Shown here piece by piece: positions 59,446-64,000 of a DNA stretch of 64,000 bases. Location: positions 37,344 through 101,343 of the forward strand of contig JBGTLQ010000140.1 in the NCBI GenBank assembly GCA_041744075.1. Reading direction: 5' to 3'. A program made the position numbers and the translations under genes. Source of the stretch: JAJTZA01 sp041744075. Lineage in GTDB: Bacteria > Verrucomicrobiota > Verrucomicrobiia > Chthoniobacterales > Terrimicrobiaceae. The notes beneath the pieces were generated by a model. It did no database searches. It saw nothing but the letters and a program-made list of their open reading frames with translations, and had not been told where the DNA came from. Position 1 is the first letter of the stretch. Every line of letters begins with the position of its first letter.

Positions 59446-60197
59446 AAGGTCTCGAAGTTTTTCGCGATTACTTCGTTGAATACACGGAGAATTACGTTCT
59501 GATCGGAGGAACGGCCTGCGACATGGCGTTTTCCTTGGCCAGCCAAGAATTCCGCGTCACAAAGGATCTTGATATTGTTCTCATCATCGAAACCATGAAC
59601 GAAAGGTTTGCCAGAACGTTTTGGTCCTTCGTCAGAGATGGCGGCTACAAACATCGGAAACGCGGTGATGAGGGAGAAATGCAGTTCTATCGGTTTTCGG
59701 AGCCTGACAATTCCGCTTTTCCGACTCAGCTAGAACTTTTTTGCAAAAGACCTGACCTTTTAACCTCTTTGGCTGAAGGCCCTCTGATGCCGATTCCGAT
59801 AGGCGGGGAAGGTTCGAGTTTGTCCGCGATTCTACTGGGTGAAGATTACTACGGCCTGATTCAACAGGAACGCGCCATCCGCGAAGGAGTCAGTTTCCTT
59901 AAACCAGAGGCCCTGATCCCTTTGAAGGCAGCTGCCTGGCTTGATTTAACAAGGCGGAAAAGCGTCGCCGAAAACGTTGACTCCAAAGATATCCAAAAAC
60001 ACAGGAGGGACGTTTTTCGACTCTTCACGTTACTGACGGCAGAAACCCGTATCGTGCTTTCTCCCGTGATTCAAAATGACCTTCGGGGATTCGTGGAAGC
60101 AATGCGCGCGACCCCGCCTGACTTGCAGGCACTCAATATTCGGGGCATTTCGGTTGAAGAAATTTTGGTGTCCCTAGCCCAAATCTACAGTCTTTGA
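59439..60197 (+). CDS. AbiEii-like nucleotidyltransferase toxin (second element)
   Basis: 252 residues, same length as the first copy. LIGGTACDMAF and TKDLDIVLIIE conserve the catalytic GG and DxD residues; LIPLKAAAWLDLTRR and KHRRDVFRLFTLL follow. Both copies appear intact, so antitoxin cross-talk could matter for co-maintenance of the two elements. Confidence 0.8.
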   Translation: MVKGLEVFRDYFVEYTENYVLIGGTACDMAFSLASQEFRVTKDLDIVLIIETMNERFARTFWSFVRDGGYKHRKRGDEGEMQFYRFSEPDNSAFPTQLELFCKRPDLLTSLAEGPLMPIPIGGEGSSLSAILLGEDYYGLIQQERAIREGVSFLKPEALIPLKAAAWLDLTRRKSVAENVDSKDIQKHRRDVFRLFTLLTAETRIVLSPVIQNDLRGFVEAMRATPPDLQALNIRGISVEEILVSLAQIYSL

Positions 60198-60302
60198 ATC
60201 TCGATTTGGGCGCTCGATTCCAGAATCGTCAGCCCGGATTCAGCGCGGCCACAGTCTGGCTAAGGAATTCGCTGGAGCGAGTCTTCGGCTTTTTATAAAT
60301 CA

Positions 60303-60318
60303 GCTCCCAACTGGGAGC
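60303..60318. promoter_or_regulatory. GCTCCC-N4-GGGAGC dyad, copy 3
   Basis: Starts exactly 50 bases before ATG 60353, as in copy 1. A TATAAAT-like box lies just upstream (60292-60298). Confidence 0.65.
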
Positions 60319-60352
60319 AGGTCGGTAATTTTCCTCCGTCAGAGTGGCGGGG

Positions 60353-60670
60353 ATGAAAACGCACACACTTCCTGATAACGATATTCGCCACTCTGACCGC
60401 CGCCACCCGGTGGATTTTATCGAACCCCTTCCAATTCCCGATGATCAGCTTCATCGCATTTGTGAAGTCCTGAGCCGGACATTTGGCTGGGTGGCCGAGG
60501 CAGACACGGTTGAACAAAAAGGACTCCGGGCTTCTGTGGTTCTCTACTGTGTTCGAGCCGACTTGCTCGGCACGAACACGCTTGAGGAACTTGGGGCAAC
60601 GGCAGGAATGCCTCAAGCCGTGGTTGACGAGCTTGTGTCGGATTTCTGCCACACCATCGGCTGGAGATGA
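60353..60670 (+). CDS. Conserved element protein, unknown function (second element)
   Basis: About 105 residues from ATG 60353; homologue of the 10769 gene with the identical central block LHRICEVLSRTFGWVAEADT. Overlaps the next start. Function unknown. Confidence 0.8.
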   Translation: MKTHTLPDNDIRHSDRRHPVDFIEPLPIPDDQLHRICEVLSRTFGWVAEADTVEQKGLRASVVLYCVRADLLGTNTLEELGATAGMPQAVVDELVSDFCHTIGWR

Positions 60671-61647
60671 ACGTGGAGGATTTCATACTGGCAGGTGCCA
60701 GTGGCCCGGACCGCGTTTCCGACCGGGTTCGGTCGATTCCATTGCGCGACCTGCTCAGCTGGCACGGGTTTAAGTTGAAACGCGAGGGTGTCAGTTTTCG
60801 AGCAAAGGACGACCGCTACAACATCGTCATCCACCGCGAAAAATGGTACGATAACCAATCTGGGGTCGGAGGTGCCGGGGCGATTGACCTTCAGATGCAC
60901 TTGTGCGGCGGGGACTTTCGAGCGACTTGCCGGGTGCTAGCCGAACAATTTCGTCCAGAGAGCGGAGGATTGGCCTTCCCTGAAAGTCGCGTCCGCGAGT
61001 CCTTTCCCAGTCGGCGATCTTTCGAAGAACTGGCCGCACAATACGCTGTTCCAAGCGAGGCCAATTGGCCGATTGCTCACGATTATCTAGTGAATACCCG
61101 CGGCATCGATCCGGATCTGATCGATCCCTTACATGACAGGGGATTGATATACGCCAATAACCACCATCCAAATCCGAGCCTCGTCTTTCTTCACAGGACG
61201 ATTGAGGGCAAAATTGAAGGGACGACACTTCGCGACACGAGACACAAATCCACCTTCCGCCCAACTCTGGGAAACAAGACGAGCGCATGGTTTTTTGTCG
61301 GAGATCCGACGAGCGCAACACAGATTGTGGCGGTAGAATCCCCGATTGACGCACTGAGCTACCAACAGCTCAACCCGTTTAAACAGATCGCCGTCGTGAG
61401 TTGTGGCGGTTGCCATGTTCCAGAGGAACTTCTCCATCGATGCCACACCCAGGGAAAGTCCTTGGTCGTGGCACTCGACAATGATGGTGCCGGTGAAAGT
61501 GGCTGGCAGAGGGCATGGGATCAGGCCGTTGAGTGGCCCGGCTTTGATATCACCTCGGAATGCCCGACTCGCAAGGACTGGAATGCAGATCTCATGGCCG
61601 GTCGGCCAGGCATGCGGAACCGAAACCAAATTCTCTTCCATGCCTGA
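60667..61647 (+). CDS. Toprim / DUF3991-type primase-like protein (second element)
   Basis: 326 residues, homologue of the 11086 protein. IPLRDLLSWHGFKLK, GVGGAGAIDLQMHL, ANNHHPNPSLVFLHR, IVAVESPIDALSY and VVALDNDGAGESGW; here the Toprim-like DxD is complete (LDND), unlike LNND in the first copy. Confidence 0.82.
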   Translation: MNVEDFILAGASGPDRVSDRVRSIPLRDLLSWHGFKLKREGVSFRAKDDRYNIVIHREKWYDNQSGVGGAGAIDLQMHLCGGDFRATCRVLAEQFRPESGGLAFPESRVRESFPSRRSFEELAAQYAVPSEANWPIAHDYLVNTRGIDPDLIDPLHDRGLIYANNHHPNPSLVFLHRTIEGKIEGTTLRDTRHKSTFRPTLGNKTSAWFFVGDPTSATQIVAVESPIDALSYQQLNPFKQIAVVSCGGCHVPEELLHRCHTQGKSLVVALDNDGAGESGWQRAWDQAVEWPGFDITSECPTRKDWNADLMAGRPGMRNRNQILFHA

Positions 61648-61672
61648 AGTATTCTCTCAGCACCCTAACACC

Positions 61673-62218
61673 ATGGATCTGACAGCCACCTACTCACCCG
61701 AAGACAACAAACTGCGCCTGTATTCCAGCACAAGACTCGATACGGAAACTTATTCCCTGCTAAAAGCAGCAGGATTTTCTTGGGCTCCCAAACAGCATTT
61801 TTTCGTTGCCCCGATGTGGACCCCGCAGCGGGAAGACCTTCTTATAAAACTCTGCGGCGATATCGGCGACGAGGACAAGTCGCTTGTCAAACGTGCTGAG
61901 GAGCGAGCCGAGAGATTTGAGAATTACAGCGAAAGTCGGGCCAAAGACGCTGAACAGGCCCGCAAGCGAGTGGACTCAATCGTCCAACATATTCCCTTCG
62001 GGCAACCCATTTTGGTCGGTCACCACAGCGAAAAACGTGCCAGGAAAGATGCTCAGCGTGTTGACGCAGGAATGCGAAAAAGCATCAAGATGTGGGACGC
62101 CTCGAAATACTGGGCAGATCTCGCCGAGGCTGCAGTCGCTAACGCCAAATACAAGGAGAGGCCAGATGTTCGCGCACGTCGGATTAAGAAGCTGGAAGCC
62201 GGGACACCTTCATTTTGA
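61673..62218 (+). CDS. DUF3560 protein
   Basis: 181 residues from ATG 61673. LRLYSSTRLDTETYSLLKAA start, then the DUF3560 core: RAEERAERFENYSESRAKDA, PFGQPILVGHHSEKRARKDA, RKSIKMWDASKYW. DUF3560 genes are common on plasmids and ICEs, near primases. No homologue in the first element at this position. Confidence 0.8.
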   Translation: MDLTATYSPEDNKLRLYSSTRLDTETYSLLKAAGFSWAPKQHFFVAPMWTPQREDLLIKLCGDIGDEDKSLVKRAEERAERFENYSESRAKDAEQARKRVDSIVQHIPFGQPILVGHHSEKRARKDAQRVDAGMRKSIKMWDASKYWADLAEAAVANAKYKERPDVRARRIKKLEAGTPSF

Positions 62219-62646
62219 AGCACGATACGATTTCTATGAATATGCACGTTCATAACGTGATCAAAGAGGGGAGGAGGGATGAATGGTTGTATAGTATGTG
62301 CCTTCAACGAGACACTGGTCACGCCACAATGGGAGAGCAATCCTTTCCAATACTCTGGGTGAAAAAAGTCATGCATCTCAGGTTGGCGAATGAGGTTCTC
62401 TCAAACACTGCACCATTCCTTAAAGATCTTTTTGAGCATCAAGCCAAAGAAAGTTACTTAGGAAAATTCACATATACCGGAGAAGATAAGGCCATCTTTG
62501 AAGATGTTCGGATTTCTCGGCATCAGGATTTTTCAGGTGATCCAGACGGGGCGATCTGGATGCCAGATGAAGAAATTGCTAATATTTGGCTCAATCATTC
62601 AAAGACTGGTAGTACGGGACCAGCAAATGCTCTTGAAAAAAAATGA
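62215..62646 (+). CDS. Hypothetical protein before the IS
   Basis: 143 residues from TTG 62215 overlapping the DUF3560 stop; ATG at 62236 is an alternative. Segments EWLYSMCLQRDTGHATMG and DGAIWMPDEEIANIWL look coding. By eye more A+T-rich than its neighbours. Not recognised. Confidence 0.55.
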   Translation: MKHDTISMNMHVHNVIKEGRRDEWLYSMCLQRDTGHATMGEQSFPILWVKKVMHLRLANEVLSNTAPFLKDLFEHQAKESYLGKFTYTGEDKAIFEDVRISRHQDFSGDPDGAIWMPDEEIANIWLNHSKTGSTGPANALEKK

Positions 62647-62706
62647 ATCTGGACATTTTCCATAAAACAAGCGCTACGCTTTAGGGTAGCGAAAAGCTAT
62701 TCATAC

Positions 62707-64000
62707 TCACGGGTGTCCGGTTAAGTGACCAAAGATGTCGCGGAAGTTGCATGATATGAGGGCCTTGCAAAGGAAAAGGGATGTGACGCATTTGAAATCG
62801 CCTCAGGATTTCGGCCATGAATTCCGGCCGATTTGTCTTGTCCCAACTCCTCGATCTTGTCCACCGCGAGACCCTCGACCGTTTGGTGGAACGCTACAAC
62901 GCGGATTCGCGAGTGCGGTATTTTGGCTGCCGCCAGCAGCTTATTGCCATGGTCTTTGCTCAGCTCACTTGGCGGGAGGGATTGCGCGACATCGTCGACT
63001 GTCTGAATGCGCGGCCTTCCACCAGATACCACTTGGGGTTCCGAGAACCCTTGGCCAAATCCACTTTGGCTGACGCCAACGAACAGCGCGACTGGCGGCT
63101 TTGGGAGGACTTGGCAAAATCTCTCATGCGCAAAGCGCGTCCGCTCTATGCCGGGGAGGACTTGGGTTTGGAAATGGAAAACTCCGTCTATGCTCTCGAC
63201 TCGACGACGGTGGACCTCTCCCTGACACTGTTCCCGTGGGCGGACTTTCGAAAAACAAAGGCCGGGATCAAGCTTCACACCCAGATCGATCTGCGTGGTC
63301 CGATTCCAACCTGCATTTTTATCACAGGAGCCCGGCAGCACGATGTTCTCTGGCTCGACGAGCTTATCTTCGAAGCTGGTGCCTTCTATGTCATGGACCG
63401 GGGCTATATGGATTTCGCTCGGCTCAACCGGGTTGCAAGTTCTGGGGCCTTTTTCGTTACACGCGCAAAAGACAACTTGCAGTTTGCCAGACAAGTCTCC
63501 CAACCAGTGGACTACCTGTCTGGCGTTCGCAGCGATCAGATCGGCAGACCCAAGTTGGGAAAGGCCCGGACGGACTTCCCGGCACTCCTGCGCAAGGTCC
63601 GATACTTCGACAAGGAAACCCAGCGCGACTTGGTCTTTCTCACCAACAACCTCAACATTCCGGCACTGACCGTGGCCTATCTTTATCAATTGCGTTGGCG
63701 CATCGAATTGTTTTTCCGATGGATCAAGGGTCACCTTCGAATCAAACACTATTATGGGACGAGCCCCAATGCTGTGAAGACTCAGATCTGGATTGCTGTG
63801 AGCGTTTACTTGATGGTGGCCATCATTCACAAGCAACTGAACTTGCCGGGAACCTTGCACAGAACTTTGCAGATGTTAAGCGTTCACCCGTTTGAGAAAG
63901 TTCCTCTAAATGAACTACTTACAGAAAACGACTTCATAGATTTGCAACCATTAGATTCTAACCAACTGATGCTGTGGCACTTATAACCGGACACTCGTGA
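62707..64000 (+). mobile_element. IS4-type insertion sequence
   Basis: Bounded by inverted repeats TCACGGGTGTCCGGTTAAGTG (62707-62727) and its imperfect complement at 63978-64000, enclosing a single transposase gene. Length 1294 bp as seen. Target-site duplication cannot be checked because the right end is the last base of the window. Confidence 0.88.
62817..63986 (+). CDS. IS4-family transposase
   Basis: 389 residues. DDE core: DSTTVDLSLTLFPWA (first Asp), VMDRGYMDF (second Asp) and the YREK signature YQLRWRIELFFRWIK (Y-2-R-3-E-6-K). An N-terminal DUF4372-like domain (HRETLDRLVERYNADSRVRY, ATFxQWREGLRD-type) precedes. Appears intact. The stop lies inside the right repeat. Confidence 0.92.
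   Translation: MNSGRFVLSQLLDLVHRETLDRLVERYNADSRVRYFGCRQQLIAMVFAQLTWREGLRDIVDCLNARPSTRYHLGFREPLAKSTLADANEQRDWRLWEDLAKSLMRKARPLYAGEDLGLEMENSVYALDSTTVDLSLTLFPWADFRKTKAGIKLHTQIDLRGPIPTCIFITGARQHDVLWLDELIFEAGAFYVMDRGYMDFARLNRVASSGAFFVTRAKDNLQFARQVSQPVDYLSGVRSDQIGRPKLGKARTDFPALLRKVRYFDKETQRDLVFLTNNLNIPALTVAYLYQLRWRIELFFRWIKGHLRIKHYYGTSPNAVKTQIWIAVSVYLMVAIIHKQLNLPGTLHRTLQMLSVHPFEKVPLNELLTENDFIDLQPLDSNQLMLWHL

Larger units (their letters stand above)
58015..64000. mobile_element. Second, related element in tandem (left part only)
   Basis: Right of attR the sequence repeats the left-end gene order of the ICE: operator dyad, AbiEi-like, AbiEii-like, conserved small gene with GCTCCC dyad, Toprim gene. 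Proteins are similar but clearly diverged, so it is a relative and not a recent duplication. Different genes follow and an IS interrupts it. Confidence 0.8.

Noticed and set aside
62672..62691. CGCTAC-N8-GTAGCG hairpin before the IS as a terminator
   Set aside because: Stem is short and not followed by a T-tract; too weak to annotate.
62721..63860. 379-codon minus-strand frame in the IS
   Set aside because: Antisense shadow of the transposase gene that has a complete DDE/YREK signature.

Overview
The window looks like a piece of a Verrucomicrobiota-type chromosome. This is inferred from a surface protein ending in a VPEP sorting tag with a hydrophobic stretch and arginine cluster, a type II pseudopilin-like protein with a C-terminal ADGH motif, an OprB porin, and gene families common in that phylum. 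I could not run a taxonomic search.

Layout. (1) 1-8.1 kb is ordinary chromosome on the left flank: an RND efflux pump (cut by the window edge) with its periplasmic adaptor, a membrane-protein gene split by an in-frame TAG, a Tat-exported M15-type peptidase, a GxxExxY protein flanked by mirrored repeats, an ABC ATPase, a family 39 glycosyltransferase, and tRNA-Asp(GTC). (2) 8.15-58.04 kb is an integrated, apparently complete conjugative element (ICE). Its core ends are a 26-bp direct repeat formed by the 3' end of tRNA-Asp. It carries an AbiE-like type IV toxin-antitoxin pair, a Toprim protein, ArdC, a 222-bp repeat array, a probable oriT, a relaxase, VirD4, a ClpB-like ATPase, a VirB2-VirB10 secretion operon, an excisionase-like gene and a tyrosine integrase. 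(3) From 58.04 kb a second, related element starts with its own copies of the left-end genes. It is invaded by an IS4-type insertion sequence whose right inverted repeat ends at the last base of the window.

Cargo. About 27 kb of the ICE (18.7-46.1 kb) is a zinc-scarcity island. It has two ABC metal importers, three Fur/Zur regulators, five COG0523 (CobW-type) GTPases, a DUF1826 protein, a HisI paralogue, FmdB-like and McsA-like proteins, an OprB porin, an imelysin-like periplasmic protein, a bicarbonate transporter, a choice-of-anchor-M surface protein and a LytS/LytTR two-component pair. Four promoters share a 16-bp motif, TGAGN5AWTATCA, which I propose as the Zur operator. The most striking new object is a 153-residue protein (29199-29660) whose 14 histidines all sit at multiples of seven, each followed four residues later by aspartate. 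The array is embedded in a split Nif11-like domain and the gene sits inside the zinc operon. I propose a helical zinc buffer or carrier.

How the parts work together (inference): under zinc starvation Zur releases the shared motif. The porin and surface protein would gather metal, the ABC importers would bring it in, and the His-heptad protein and COG0523 GTPases would hold and deliver it. Spare enzymes (HisI) and bicarbonate uptake (SbtA, which could offset loss of zinc-dependent carbonic anhydrase) would limit damage. The ICE core would mobilise the whole package between hosts.
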